Of a stretch of DNA of 64,000 bases, positions 55,074-63,199 are shown one piece after another. Origin of the DNA: WSZJ01 sp964590435. GTDB taxonomy: Bacteria > Planctomycetota > MHYJ01 > WSZJ01. The stretch lies in contig CAZPWT010000007.1 of assembly GCA_964590435.1 (NCBI GenBank), positions 1-64,000 on the forward strand, given 5' to 3'. The translations under genes were made by a program, and so were the position numbers. Under the pieces are notes generated by a model that was not told the origin of the DNA, searched no databases, and saw only the letters and a program-made list of their open reading frames with translations. Numbering within the stretch: position 1 is the stretch's first letter; each line of letters begins with the position of its first letter.

Positions 55074-55813
55074 CGGTAGAGCCTCGCCAGCGCTTCCGGC
55101 CGCGCGCCGAGCCGATACAGGACGAGGATCGCCCAGTTCAGCGCGCTGGTGCGGAGGCGGCCGCGGCGTTCCCAGCGGCGGGCGCTGGTGCGGACTTCGG
55201 CCTTGAGGACGCGGAAGCGCGTCGCGCGGCGGGCGCGGTCTGCGAAGTCGAGGTCCTCGAGGATGGGGAGGGGGCGGTAGCCGCCGAGGAGGCGTAGGGT
55301 TTCGCGGCGGGCGAAGATCGCCTGGTCGCCGAGGGTGATGCCCCACCAGAAAGCGCGGGCGTGGGCGAGGGTGGAGATGAAGCGCCAGTAGAGGCCGGGG
55401 GCGTCGAAGCGCATGCGGAAGGCGCCGGCGCCGACGAGCGGGTCGGCGAGGACGCCGCGGACGAGGGCGGCGGCGTCGCGGGGGAGGCGGGAATCGGCGT
55501 GGAGGAAGAGGACGACGTCGGAGCGGGTGGCGGCGGCGCCGGCGTTCATCTGGGCGGCGCGGCCGCGGGGGGAGAGGACGACGCGGGCGACGGAGGCGGC
55601 GCGGTCGCGGGTGGCGTCGGTGGAGCCGCCGTCGGAGACGACGACTTCGTCCGCGCCCGCTTCCCACGCCGACGCGACCGCGGCCTCGATCGAGGATTCC
55701 TCGTTGAGGGCCGGGATGACGACGGCGAGGGAGAGTGGCCGCCCGTCGCGCGACGAAGGATCCGTGCGGGGGACGCGGAGACGTGCGGTCTGTGCGGGGG
55801 AAAGGGAGGGCAT
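55070..55813 (-). CDS. TIGR04283-type glycosyltransferase family 2
   Basis: 247 aa from the ATG at 55813. GT-A core: AVVIPALNEESSIEAAV, VVVSDGGSTDATRDRA and FLHADSRLPRDAAALV, the pattern of the TIGR04283 glycosyltransferases named for arsenosugar biosynthesis. WWGITLGDQAIFARR and ILEDLDFADRARR complete the family layout. It forms an operon with two DUF547 genes. No arsM or arsS is in the window, so an arsenosugar role is only a family association. Confidence 0.85.
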   Translation of the reverse strand: MPSLSPAQTARLRVPRTDPSSRDGRPLSLAVVIPALNEESSIEAAVASAWEAGADEVVVSDGGSTDATRDRAASVARVVLSPRGRAAQMNAGAAATRSDVVLFLHADSRLPRDAAALVRGVLADPLVGAGAFRMRFDAPGLYWRFISTLAHARAFWWGITLGDQAIFARRETLRLLGGYRPLPILEDLDFADRARRATRFRVLKAEVRTSARRWERRGRLRTSALNWAILVLYRLGARPEALARLYR

Positions 55814-55826
55814 GGAGGCGCTTCTC

Positions 55827-55832
55827 ATTCTA
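55827..55832 (-). promoter_or_regulatory. -10 box of the glycosyltransferase-DUF547 operon
   Basis: TAGAAT on the minus strand, 13 bases before the ATG at 55813. Confidence 0.45.
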
Positions 55833-55866
55833 CGACGTCCCGGCGTGCGGAATCCGCCATCCCGCG

Positions 55867-55872
55867 TAGGAT
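55867..55872 (+). promoter_or_regulatory. -10 box of the DUF3592 gene
   Basis: TAGGAT, 11 bases before the ATG at 55884; divergent from the TAGAAT box at 55827-55832. Confidence 0.45.
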
Positions 55873-55883
55873 GGTGGACTTCC

Positions 55884-56393
55884 ATGATCCCGGTTCCCGA
55901 TCGCCCGAAGAAGGTTCACCCGCAGGCGGTGGCGATCAGCGCCGGCATCCTCCTCATCGGCATCTGGATGTGTTGGTTCAACCTCAGCGGGGTGTGGCGT
56001 GCGCGGAATTGGGAGTCGTGGCGGGAGGTGAAAGGGGAAGTCATCGAAGGGTCGGTGCGCGGGGGCAGGAAGTCGCGGAGCATTTCCTGCAGTTACGCCT
56101 ACAAGGTGAACGGCGAGCTCTACACGAACAACGTCGTCACGCTGATGAGCAGCGAGGGGTACCAGGGAGGCGGCATGACCGCGGGGGCGGCGGTGACGGT
56201 CCGTTACGACCCGGAGAATCCGCAGAATTCGGCGCTCGGGCTGGGGAACCCGCTGAACTCCTGGCTGTGGGGGATCGTAGGGCTGGTCGTGCTGGCGTTC
56301 GGCGCGATCGTCGTCGCGGTCTCGCTTTTCCCGGGCCGGCTGCCGCAGTTCATCGGCGCCGAGGATCCCCAGGACCCGGGCGAGCCCGCCTGA
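55884..56393 (+). CDS. DUF3592 membrane protein
   Basis: 169 aa. A transmembrane helix (AVAISAGILLIGIWMCWF) leads into the beta-rich extracytoplasmic domain (GEVIEGSVRGGRKSRSISCS, YAYKVNGELY, VTVRYDPENPQNSALG), with a second helix after it (WGIVGLVVLAFGAIVVAV). This is the complete form of the domain whose broken copy lies at 42011-42525. Function unknown. Confidence 0.82.
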   Translation: MIPVPDRPKKVHPQAVAISAGILLIGIWMCWFNLSGVWRARNWESWREVKGEVIEGSVRGGRKSRSISCSYAYKVNGELYTNNVVTLMSSEGYQGGGMTAGAAVTVRYDPENPQNSALGLGNPLNSWLWGIVGLVVLAFGAIVVAVSLFPGRLPQFIGAEDPQDPGEPA

Positions 56394-56395
56394 AC

Positions 56396-56423
56396 GGCCG
56401 GCAACCCGGAAGGGCTGCCGGCC
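56396..56423. terminator. Hairpin between convergent genes
   Basis: GGCCGGCA pairs with TGCCGGCC, plus an inner CCC/GGG, around GGAA. It lies between the DUF3592 and ahcY stop codons and could serve both. No T-tract. Confidence 0.6.
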
Positions 56424-56435
56424 GCGGCGGTTCGA

Positions 56436-57893
56436 TCAATACCTGTAATGGTCCGGCTTGAACGGCCCTTCGACGGCGACCCCGATGTACTTCGCCTGCT
56501 CCGCCGAAAGCTGCGACAGCTTCGCCCCGACCTTGGCGAGGTGCAGCCGCGCGACCTTTTCGTCGAGCTTCTTCGGCAGGACGCTCACCGTGCCGGGCTT
56601 GAACGACATCCCCGTCAGCGTGTCCTTGCCGTGCACCGCGTTGTTCCAGAGCGCGATCTGCGCGAGCACCTGGTTCGAGAACGAGTTCGACATCACGAAG
56701 CTCGAGTGCCCGGTCGCGCAGCCGAGGTTCACCAGCCGGCCGCGCGCCAGCAGGATCAGCTTCTTCCCGTCCGGGAACACGTACTCGTCCACCTGCGGCT
56801 TGACGTTCTCCTCCTTGATCTCGGGGTTCTTCTCCAGCCACGCCACCTCGATCTCGCTGTCGAAGTGCCCGATGTTGCAGAGGATCGCGCCGTCCTTCAT
56901 CGCCTTCATGTGGTTCCGGTTGATGACGTTCACGCAGCCCGTCGCGGTCACGAAGATGTCGCCGCGCGGCGCGACGTCGTCCATCGTGACCACGTCGTAG
57001 CCTTCCATCGCCGCCTGCAGCGCGCAGATCGGGTCGATCTCCGTCACCGCCACGCGGGCGCCGAGGCCGCGGGCCGCCTGCGCGCATCCCTTGCCGACGT
57101 CGCCGAACCCCGCGATCACGACCACCTTGCCGGCGACCATGACGTCGGTCGCGCGCTTGATCCCGTCGAAGAGCGACTCGCGGCAGCCGTACTTGTTGTC
57201 GAACTTCGACTTCGTGACGGAGTCGTTCACGTTGATCGCGGGGAGGAAGAGCTCACCCTTCGCGGCCATCTCGTACAGGCGATGGACGCCCGTCGTTGTC
57301 TCTTCGGAGACGCCCTTGATCTCCTTGGCCATCTTGGTGAAGCGCTGCGGGTCTTTCTTCAGCGAGGCCTGGAGCAGCGTGAGGATGACCTTGTACTCCT
57401 CGTTCGTCGCCGTGGACGGGTCGGGCACCTTCCCCGCCTTCTCGAACTCCACGCCCTTGTGCACGAGCAGCGTCAGGTCGCCGCCGTCGTCGAGCAGCAG
57501 GTTCGGGCCCTTGCCGCCCTTGAACGCGCTCACCTGCCGGTCGATGTTGGCCCAGTACTCCGTCAGCGTCTCGGCCTTCCACGCGAACACCGGCACGCCC
57601 GCCTTCGCGATCGCCGCCGCCGCTTCGTCCTGCGTCGAGAAGATGTTGCACGAGGTCCAGGTGACCTCGGCGCCGAGCTCGACGAGCGTCTCGATGAGGA
57701 TCGCGGTCTCGATCGTCATGTGCAGGCAGCCCGCGACGCGCGCGCCCTTGAGCGGCGCCTTGCCCTTGTACTCGGCGCGGAGCGACATGAGCCCCGGCAT
57801 TTCCTTTTCCGACATGCGGATCTTCCGGCGCCCCAGCTCGGCCTCGCCGAGGTCCTTGACCATGTAACCGGGGAACTCCGTGCGGCTGTCCAT
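56436..57893 (-). CDS. ahcY: S-adenosylhomocysteinase
   Basis: 485 aa, full length for the bacterial long form with the ~40-residue insertion. It hydrolyses S-adenosylhomocysteine to adenosine and homocysteine, recycling the product of methyl transfer. Visible: VTWTSCNIFSTQDEAAAAI, DDGGDLTLLVHKG, NVNDSVTKSKFDN with the active-site Lys/Asp, and the NAD site GFGDVGKGCAQAARGLGA. C-terminal PFKPDHYRY is the family's end. GAGGAG precedes the ATG. It follows the ArsR-methyltransferase gene by 44 bp and is probably cotranscribed. Confidence 0.97.
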   Translation of the reverse strand: MDSRTEFPGYMVKDLGEAELGRRKIRMSEKEMPGLMSLRAEYKGKAPLKGARVAGCLHMTIETAILIETLVELGAEVTWTSCNIFSTQDEAAAAIAKAGVPVFAWKAETLTEYWANIDRQVSAFKGGKGPNLLLDDGGDLTLLVHKGVEFEKAGKVPDPSTATNEEYKVILTLLQASLKKDPQRFTKMAKEIKGVSEETTTGVHRLYEMAAKGELFLPAINVNDSVTKSKFDNKYGCRESLFDGIKRATDVMVAGKVVVIAGFGDVGKGCAQAARGLGARVAVTEIDPICALQAAMEGYDVVTMDDVAPRGDIFVTATGCVNVINRNHMKAMKDGAILCNIGHFDSEIEVAWLEKNPEIKEENVKPQVDEYVFPDGKKLILLARGRLVNLGCATGHSSFVMSNSFSNQVLAQIALWNNAVHGKDTLTGMSFKPGTVSVLPKKLDEKVARLHLAKVGAKLSQLSAEQAKYIGVAVEGPFKPDHYRY

Positions 57894-57937
57894 GCGCGTT
57901 CTCCTCTATCGGGAATGAAGTGGTTTCTGGTTCGTGA

Positions 57938-58930
57938 CTATCCGGACTTCCGCAGTACCGCGAGGTGCCACGGGAGGTGGTGATCGGGTTCGGTGGGCGC
58001 GAGCCGGGGCGCGAAGGGCTGGAGCGCTTCGACGTGCAGTTTCGCCGCGGCCGCGAGGTCGCGGAGCTTGTCGGGGCTGAAGCCGAGCCAGACGTCGCCC
58101 TGTTCGCGCATGGCCTCGTCCTCGTGCGGCAGGTAATCGACGACGAGGACGCGGCCGCCGTCGCGGCAGAGGCGCGCCGCGGCCGCGAGCGTTTCGTGGG
58201 GGCGGGCGGCGTGGTGGAGGACGCGGGCGAGCAGGACGAGGTCGGCGCCGCCGCCCGCGCGCTGGACTTCCTCGTAGAGCGCGGGGTCCTCGACGTCGCC
58301 GGCGCAGAGGCGCACGTTGGCGATGCCGAGCGCCTGCAGCCGTGCCCCGCAGCGCGCGAGCCGCGCCGGGCTGCGATCCACGCCGATCACTCGCTCGTAA
58401 AGCGCCGACAGCATCGGCAGGAACGCGCCTTCGCCCGTGCCGACGTCGACCGCCAGCGCCCGCGCCGGCAGCAGGGGAGCGATCACCGGCAGGAATGGGA
58501 GAAGCGCCGATCCTTCCACGACGACCGGCCCCTCGGCGGCGGCCTCGAAAAACTTCCGGCTGGTGTCCTCGCGCTGGGCGACGACCCGGTGGATGCGGGC
58601 CAGCGCGCCGCTTCGTGAGGCGAGGGCTCTTCCTTCGCTCAGCGCGGCCGCGACGACCGGGTCGGCGACGTGAGCGATCTTGAGCAGCGTCCGGGTGCCG
58701 TCCTTGCGCGTGAGGAGCAGGCCGGCATCGCGAAGCGGCTGGGTCTTCTTGGTGATCTGGGGCTGGCTTTCGTGCAGGAGGGTCGCCAGTTCGCTGACGG
58801 CCAGTTCTTCCTGGGCGCAGAGGGCGAGCAGGCTGAGGCGATCCTCGTCGGCGAGGAGCCGGAAGAGATCGGCGCGGGGGAGAGGCTGGGCGGTGGGGGC
58901 GTGTACGACCACGGCGCCACTATATTCCAT
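57938..58930 (-). CDS. ArsR-type HTH fused to SAM-dependent methyltransferase
   Basis: 330 aa from the ATG at 58930 (MEYSGAVV). Residues ~20-90 are a winged helix (LFRLLADEDRLSLLALCAQE, ELATLLHESQPQITKKTQPL) of the ArsR kind. The C-terminal class I methyltransferase has AVDVGTGEGAFLPML, VIGVDRSPARL, LCAGDVEDPALY and RDGGRVLVVDYLPH. Such fusions are often found next to ahcY or methionine-cycle genes and may sense SAM/SAH while regulating them, which fits the ahcY gene directly downstream. A start nine bases earlier (58939) is possible; TATATG six bases before 58930 favours the chosen one. Confidence 0.83.
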   Translation of the reverse strand: MEYSGAVVVHAPTAQPLPRADLFRLLADEDRLSLLALCAQEELAVSELATLLHESQPQITKKTQPLRDAGLLLTRKDGTRTLLKIAHVADPVVAAALSEGRALASRSGALARIHRVVAQREDTSRKFFEAAAEGPVVVEGSALLPFLPVIAPLLPARALAVDVGTGEGAFLPMLSALYERVIGVDRSPARLARCGARLQALGIANVRLCAGDVEDPALYEEVQRAGGGADLVLLARVLHHAARPHETLAAAARLCRDGGRVLVVDYLPHEDEAMREQGDVWLGFSPDKLRDLAAAAKLHVEALQPFAPRLAPTEPDHHLPWHLAVLRKSG

Positions 58931-58936
58931 AATGCG

Positions 58937-58942
58937 CATATA
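58937..58942 (-). promoter_or_regulatory. -10-like box six bases before the ArsR-methyltransferase start
   Basis: TATATG on the minus strand. The nearby ATGCGCAT palindrome (58935-58942 region) could be a site for the ArsR domain itself. Confidence 0.4.
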
Positions 58943-58983
58943 GGCAATACAAGTCTGGGTCGATGACCGGTATCGCACGGAAC

Positions 58984-59190
58984 CATCTTTTCGTGTCCTT
59001 TCGTATCCGCGCCAGGCTCGTGGCCGTTTGTCAGACACTCCAGCGGCCCTCTTCGACTTCTTCCGTGCACAGACAAACAATCCGGGATGATCGAGGGATT
59101 GTTTGGGAAAAACGGCCACGAGCCTGGCACGGATAGTAAAAGACAGGGAAGGATACGCCGCCGCGCAACGGGAGCAGGCAATGACGGTCA
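58984..59190 (+). repeat. Palindromic intergenic element, family B, copy 2
   Basis: Same element as at 34279-34486 and in the same orientation: left arm with TTTTCGTGTCC and CCAGGCTCGTGG, right arm with its complement at ~59113-59157. It has an extra inner perfect inverted repeat, CAAACAATCC/GGATTGTTTG, and a conserved flank with AACGGGAGC and ACGGTCA to 59190. It ends 59 bases before the start of the next plus-strand gene. Confidence 0.88.
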
Positions 59191-59237
59191 CGCAGGCCCC
59201 GTGACTGCAAGAACGAGAACCCTCCCGGCCCGCCGGA

Positions 59238-59243
59238 TATACT
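59238..59243 (+). promoter_or_regulatory. -10 box six bases before the start of the hydrolase at 59250
   Basis: TATACT, spacing 6 to the ATG; no ribosome site: leaderless geometry. Confidence 0.6.
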
Positions 59244-59249
59244 CCGCCC

Positions 59250-60497
59250 ATGCGCAACCTCTCCGTGCTGTTCCTCGCCGCGGCGGTCGTCTTCGCCGGC
59301 CCCCCCAAGGCCGACAAGGAAACCGACCTCAAGAAGAAGATCGCCGGCGGACTCGTTGAGCTCGCTTCGTGGTGCCAGCCGAAAAAACTGAACGCCGAAG
59401 GGCGCGCGCTGGTGGCCGAGGCGCTGTCGCTCGATCCCGACAACGCGAATGCGAAGGCGTTGACGCTGGACGGCGACTCCGCGGCGTCAGACGCTGACAA
59501 GGCGGAATACGCGAAGAAGTTCGCGACCTACGGGAAGGCGCTCGCGCTGATGTACCGCGAACTCTCCACGCAGAAGCACGCCAACAAGGACGACGCCCGC
59601 TTCGACGGCTACCTCGTCCGCGCGTTCGAGCTCGACCCGAAGTCGATGGGCCCGGTGATCGACGCGGAGTGGCAGGCGTCGTACCAGAAGCGCGACTGGG
59701 AGCGCACGCAGCGGCTGATCTCCGGCGCCGAGAAAGTCCAGTCGAGCCCCGCCCGCGCCAAGGTCGTCCGCGAAGTCGAGCTCAAGTGCGCCGAGTCCGG
59801 GCCGATCCTCCGGACCGCGAGCACGCACAAGATGCAGTACTACCTCCAGCTTCCCAAGGGCTGGACCCCCGCGAAGAAGTACACGATCGTCGTCGGAATC
59901 GAAGGCGCCGGGAGCAACTTCAAGGGGATGCTCAGCGCGCTCACGTCCAACCGCGGCGACCTCCCGGTCATCTGCGTCACCCCCCAGACCTTCTCCAGCA
60001 CCAACAGCCTCGCCGGCCAGGCCGCCAAATACACGTACGCCCCCGACCTCGTCGCCGAATACGACAACGGCGACCGCTTCAAGTTCGACGAGGAAGGGCT
60101 TCTCGCCGTGATCGCGGACGTGAAGAAGGACTTCTCGGGCGAGGACAAGTTCTGCATCACCGGCTTCTCCGGCGGCGGCAACCTCACCTGGCTCTTCGTC
60201 TTCCAGCACCCCGACATGCTCCTCGGCGCTTCCCCTGCCTGCGGCAATTTCGCGACGCGGAAGTACGACATCCCGGACGTCCCCGAGAAGGCGACGCTTC
60301 CGGTGCACGCGTTCCAGGGGGACAAGGACGAGTACTGGCACAACCCGCCGAACCTGGAAGTGCAGTGGGTGGCGGCGAAGAAGCTCGCGGACGATAACGG
60401 CTACAAGCTGGTCACGCGCGACATGCTCCCGGGGGTCGGCCACTCGGGGTGCGGCGACAAGGTGATGGCGTTCTTCGGGACGCTGATCAAGAAGTAG
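59250..60497 (+). CDS. Secreted alpha/beta hydrolase with N-terminal helical region
   Basis: 415 aa with a signal peptide (MRNLSVLFLAAAVVFAGPP). The N-terminal ~190 residues are helical, TPR-like (LNAEGRALVAEALSLDPDNA). The C-terminal hydrolase has KYTIVVGIEGAGSNFKGM, nucleophile elbow GFSGGG, acid in FQGDKDEYW and GVGHSGCG as the histidine region. Polyester-depolymerase or esterase-like; substrate unknown. It resembles the hydrolase at 42529-43749 in overall design, with the extra domain at the opposite end. Confidence 0.75.
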   Translation: MRNLSVLFLAAAVVFAGPPKADKETDLKKKIAGGLVELASWCQPKKLNAEGRALVAEALSLDPDNANAKALTLDGDSAASDADKAEYAKKFATYGKALALMYRELSTQKHANKDDARFDGYLVRAFELDPKSMGPVIDAEWQASYQKRDWERTQRLISGAEKVQSSPARAKVVREVELKCAESGPILRTASTHKMQYYLQLPKGWTPAKKYTIVVGIEGAGSNFKGMLSALTSNRGDLPVICVTPQTFSSTNSLAGQAAKYTYAPDLVAEYDNGDRFKFDEEGLLAVIADVKKDFSGEDKFCITGFSGGGNLTWLFVFQHPDMLLGASPACGNFATRKYDIPDVPEKATLPVHAFQGDKDEYWHNPPNLEVQWVAAKKLADDNGYKLVTRDMLPGVGHSGCGDKVMAFFGTLIKK

Positions 60498-60511
60498 CCC
60501 GGCCGGGAGGG

Positions 60512-60658
60512 GAAACGGCAAAGGCAAAAAGGAGAACTCTCAAGCAAGCGACAAACGGCAAACGACAACTACCGGGTTGCAGGATCCGTGAATTTTGTTC
60601 GCTGTTTTGCTTTTGGCGTTTGGCTTTGCATTTCGCAGTTTTGATTTTGCCGTTTCGC
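60512..60658. repeat. A-rich/T-rich imperfect palindrome between convergent genes
   Basis: GAAACGGCAAA near the left end and TTTGCCGTTTC near the right end pair, and further CAAACGGCAAACGACAA-type segments mirror TTTGGCGTTTGGC-type ones across the centre. Composition is much lower in G+C than the neighbours. It fills most of 60498-60726, where I see no gene. Confidence 0.65.
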
Positions 60659-60726
60659 GGCCACGGCTCGACTCAAGTCCCCCTCAAAAGCTGCCGCGAT
60701 TCCGGTCATGCGCCCCCGCTGATTGC

Positions 60727-61707
60727 CTACCCGACCGGGACCTTGACCCCCGCCCTCTCCTCCAGCCACGCCCACAGCCGCTGCGGATCCTCCTCGCCCA
60801 GCCGCCGGTACCTCTCCGCCTCGCGCGCTTCTTCGTCCGCCCCCTCGAACAGCCCGCCCGCCGTCCAGTGGAAGAGCAGTTTTTTCACGCGCCCCGCCGC
60901 GCCGAGGTCGTTGAATTTCCGCCGCGTGCGAAGCGCCTCCGCGTACTCGAGCAGGAACGTCGCGGCATCCGCGGGGCCGACCTGCCGGCCGCTGAAGATC
61001 CACGGGTCCCCGAGCGCCGCGCGGCCGATCATCGCGTACGCACACCCCGTCTCGCGGCGCACCCGCTCGAGCCCGTCGTGCGTCTCGATGCTCCCGTTGC
61101 CGCACACCGGGATCTTCACCGCCGCCACCGCCCGCGCAATCCGCGTCCAGTCCGCGCAGTCCCGGTACTTCTCCTCCCGCGTCCGGCAGTGCACCGTCAA
61201 CATCACCGCCCCCCCCGCCTCCGCCGCCTGCGCCACTTCCTCCAGCCGCCGGTCGTCCGCCACTCCGCTTCGCATCTTCGCCGTCACGGGCACGCGCCCC
61301 CCCGCCGCCGTCACGCACGCGCGCACGATCTCCTCGACGCGTTCGGGGTGGGCGAGAAGCGCCGACCCGGCGCAGTCCTTGAAGGCGCCCTTCGAGGGAC
61401 AGCCGAAGTTCAGGTCCACCAGCGGCGCGCCCGCGCAGATCGCCGCGTCCGCCGTCGCCGCCACCGGCCCCGGGTCGCTCCCCATCAGCTGCAGCCCCAC
61501 CGGCTGCCCGAACCGCCGCGGCCCGAGGTGCTCCGCCAGCTTCCACTCCGGGATCGGCAGCAGGCTCACCCGAACGAATTCCGTGTACGCCCCCCCCAGG
61601 TCGCGCGGGTTCTGGCGCTCCAGCACCAGGTCGCGGTAGCACGGGTCCGTCACGCCTTCCATCGGCGCGAGGAGCCACGGGGCGGTGAAGGGGAGTGAGG
61701 TCGGCAT
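60727..61707 (-). CDS. dus: tRNA-dihydrouridine synthase
   Basis: 326 aa. FMN-dependent reduction of uridines in the tRNA D-loop. TIM-barrel motifs: APMEGVTDPCYRD at the start, NFGCPSKGAFKDCAGSALL with the catalytic Cys, VTAKMRSGV, LTVHCRTREEKY, and GNGSIETHDGL with YAMIGRAALGDPW for FMN. Closest in layout to DusC-type enzymes. TAGAAT lies nine bases before the ATG. Divergent from the phosphatase gene. Confidence 0.93.
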   Translation of the reverse strand: MPTSLPFTAPWLLAPMEGVTDPCYRDLVLERQNPRDLGGAYTEFVRVSLLPIPEWKLAEHLGPRRFGQPVGLQLMGSDPGPVAATADAAICAGAPLVDLNFGCPSKGAFKDCAGSALLAHPERVEEIVRACVTAAGGRVPVTAKMRSGVADDRRLEEVAQAAEAGGAVMLTVHCRTREEKYRDCADWTRIARAVAAVKIPVCGNGSIETHDGLERVRRETGCAYAMIGRAALGDPWIFSGRQVGPADAATFLLEYAEALRTRRKFNDLGAAGRVKKLLFHWTAGGLFEGADEEAREAERYRRLGEEDPQRLWAWLEERAGVKVPVG

Positions 61708-61716
61708 GGGCGGGGC

Positions 61717-61722
61717 ATTCTA
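61717..61722 (-). promoter_or_regulatory. -10 box of dus
   Basis: TAGAAT on the minus strand, nine bases before the ATG at 61707. Confidence 0.5.
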
Positions 61723-61821
61723 CGTCCTGGGCGCCCGCCGTGGGCGAGGACGACGTCCGCAGCATCGTTCTGTACGGCGGACGAGCCGTGCATTATCTGC
61801 GCTGGTAGGATGATCAAGTTC

Positions 61822-62238
61822 ATGGACTGGATCACAGATCGCATTGCTATCGGAAACTACCTGGATGCCCAGGACCGAACGCTGTTGCAGGCTGAAGGGG
61901 TTCGAGCCGTCCTGAGCCTGGACGGAACGCTTGAGGCGAACCGCACGGCCGACTTGGGTGTGCAGGAGATCGCCTGTCATCGACTCGAGGATGGCCCCGG
62001 AAACGACCTGCGCACCTTCCTCCGCGCTGTCGACGCGCTCGCCAGGCTCGCGAGTGAGTTTTCACGAGTGCTGGTCCAGTGCCATGCCGGGCGAAGCCGA
62101 TCGGTCGTCATCGTGGCCGCCTACCTGATGCGAAGCCAAGGGCTCGATTCCGACTCGGCGGTGGAACTCATCGCGACGAAGCGGGAAGTCAGCATTTCAC
62201 CGGCGCTGACGCAACTTCTGCATCGGCTCGAGGAATAG
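61822..62238 (+). CDS. Dual-specificity protein phosphatase
   Basis: 138 aa from the ATG at 61822 (MDWITDRIAIGNYLDAQD). An ATG four codons earlier (61810) overlaps the TAGGAT box, so the later start is preferred. The CX5R active site is VQCHAGRSRSVVIVAAYLM, and the general-acid Asp is probably in LEDGPGND. It resembles minimal eukaryote-like DSPs found in planctomycetes and others. It could act on the tyrosine-phosphorylated kinase of the polysaccharide cluster, but that is speculation. Confidence 0.87.
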   Translation: MDWITDRIAIGNYLDAQDRTLLQAEGVRAVLSLDGTLEANRTADLGVQEIACHRLEDGPGNDLRTFLRAVDALARLASEFSRVLVQCHAGRSRSVVIVAAYLMRSQGLDSDSAVELIATKREVSISPALTQLLHRLEE

Positions 62239-62319
62239 CCGGTCGGATGCGATTCGCGCGGAGGGCTGGTCTGCCAGCGCCGGCACGTCGGATCCTTACC
62301 CTGAACGGAACGCGGCGGC

Positions 62320-62325
62320 TAGGAT
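62320..62325 (+). promoter_or_regulatory. -10 box seven bases before maf
   Basis: TAGGAT, spacing 7 to the GTG at 62333; no ribosome site: leaderless geometry. Confidence 0.6.
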
Positions 62326-62332
62326 CCTTCCC

Positions 62333-62902
62333 GTGAAACGGAAACTACCCCTCATCCTCGCCTCCGCTTCCCCCCGGCGCGCCGAGCTGCTGCGCCAGCT
62401 CGGCCTTCGTTTCGACGTCGTCCCCAGCCGCGCGGCCGAAATCGAGGGCGGCCACCTGCTCCCGGCCGAAGTCGCGATGGCCAACGCGTGCCGCAAGGCG
62501 CTTCCCGTCGCGTCGCGCCATCCGCGGGCGCTGGTGATCGGGGCGGACACGGTGGTGGCGTTGGGGAAGCGGCTTTTCGGAAAGCCACGGGACCGGCGGG
62601 AAGCGGCGCGGATGCTGGGGGCGCTGTCGGGGAAAACGCACGAGGTGGTGACGGGGGTTTGCTTGGTGCGGGGGTCGTCGGCGGAGCTGGAGGTGTTCGC
62701 GGAGCGGACGCTCGTGACGTTCCGGCGGCTTACGGCGGGCGCGATCCGGGACTACCTCGACCGGGTGGACGTGCTGGACAAGGCCGGGGCGTATGCGATC
62801 CAGGAGCACGGGGACGCGCTGGTGCGGAAGATCGCGGGGTCGTTCACGAACGTCGTCGGGCTGCCGGTGGAGCGGCTGCGGGTCGCCCTGGCGAAGCGCT
62901 GA
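62333..62902 (+). CDS. maf: Maf-family nucleoside triphosphate pyrophosphatase
   Basis: 189 aa from the GTG at 62333. Start LILASASPRRAELLRQLG holds the family SxSPRR motif, then IGADTVVAL and KTHEVVTGV, DKAGAYAIQEHGD and SFTNVVGLPVE. It hydrolyses dTTP/UTP and modified nucleotides. Its stop and that of the convergent DUF1653 gene are adjacent with no gap. Confidence 0.95.
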   Translation: MKRKLPLILASASPRRAELLRQLGLRFDVVPSRAAEIEGGHLLPAEVAMANACRKALPVASRHPRALVIGADTVVALGKRLFGKPRDRREAARMLGALSGKTHEVVTGVCLVRGSSAELEVFAERTLVTFRRLTAGAIRDYLDRVDVLDKAGAYAIQEHGDALVRKIAGSFTNVVGLPVERLRVALAKR

Positions 62903-63154
62903 CTATTTCGCGGTCGCCACGCGCCGGAATCGCGGCACCGCGCGCCCCTTCACCCTCACCGTCTCCTCGAACATCGCCCGCGGCCGCACCCACAGGCCGC
63001 GCTCGCCGTAGAGCGCGCGGTAGACGACCAGCTCCTCCAGCGTTTCGCTGTGCCGGGCGACGCCGACGACCTCGTACTCGTTCCCCTTGTAGTGCCGGTA
63101 GAGGCCGGTCGCCAGGGGTTTCACCGGAGGGAGAATTGATTCACTCTGGCTCAT
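62903..63154 (-). CDS. DUF1653 protein
   Basis: 83 aa. TGLYRHYKGNEYEVVGVARH, ETLEELVVYRALYGERGLWV, then RPRAMFEETV is the complete DUF1653 domain, a small beta-rich cytoplasmic protein of unknown function. GAGGAGGG precedes the ATG. Probably last in an operon with the DUF5678 and retropepsin-like genes. Confidence 0.9.
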   Translation of the reverse strand: MSQSESILPPVKPLATGLYRHYKGNEYEVVGVARHSETLEELVVYRALYGERGLWVRPRAMFEETVRVKGRAVPRFRRVATAK

Positions 63155-63199
63155 CGGAATTTCCCTCCTCGCGTCAATGCAGGCGATACGGACGATGCA

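Noticed and set aside
58984..59190. CCAGGCTCG within family B elements as a possible S-adenosylhomocysteine riboswitch upstream of the ahcY operon
   Set aside because: The other conserved SAH-riboswitch segments (GAGGAGCGCTGC-type and the pseudoknot strand) are absent, and the same words occur in copy 1 next to lpxK.
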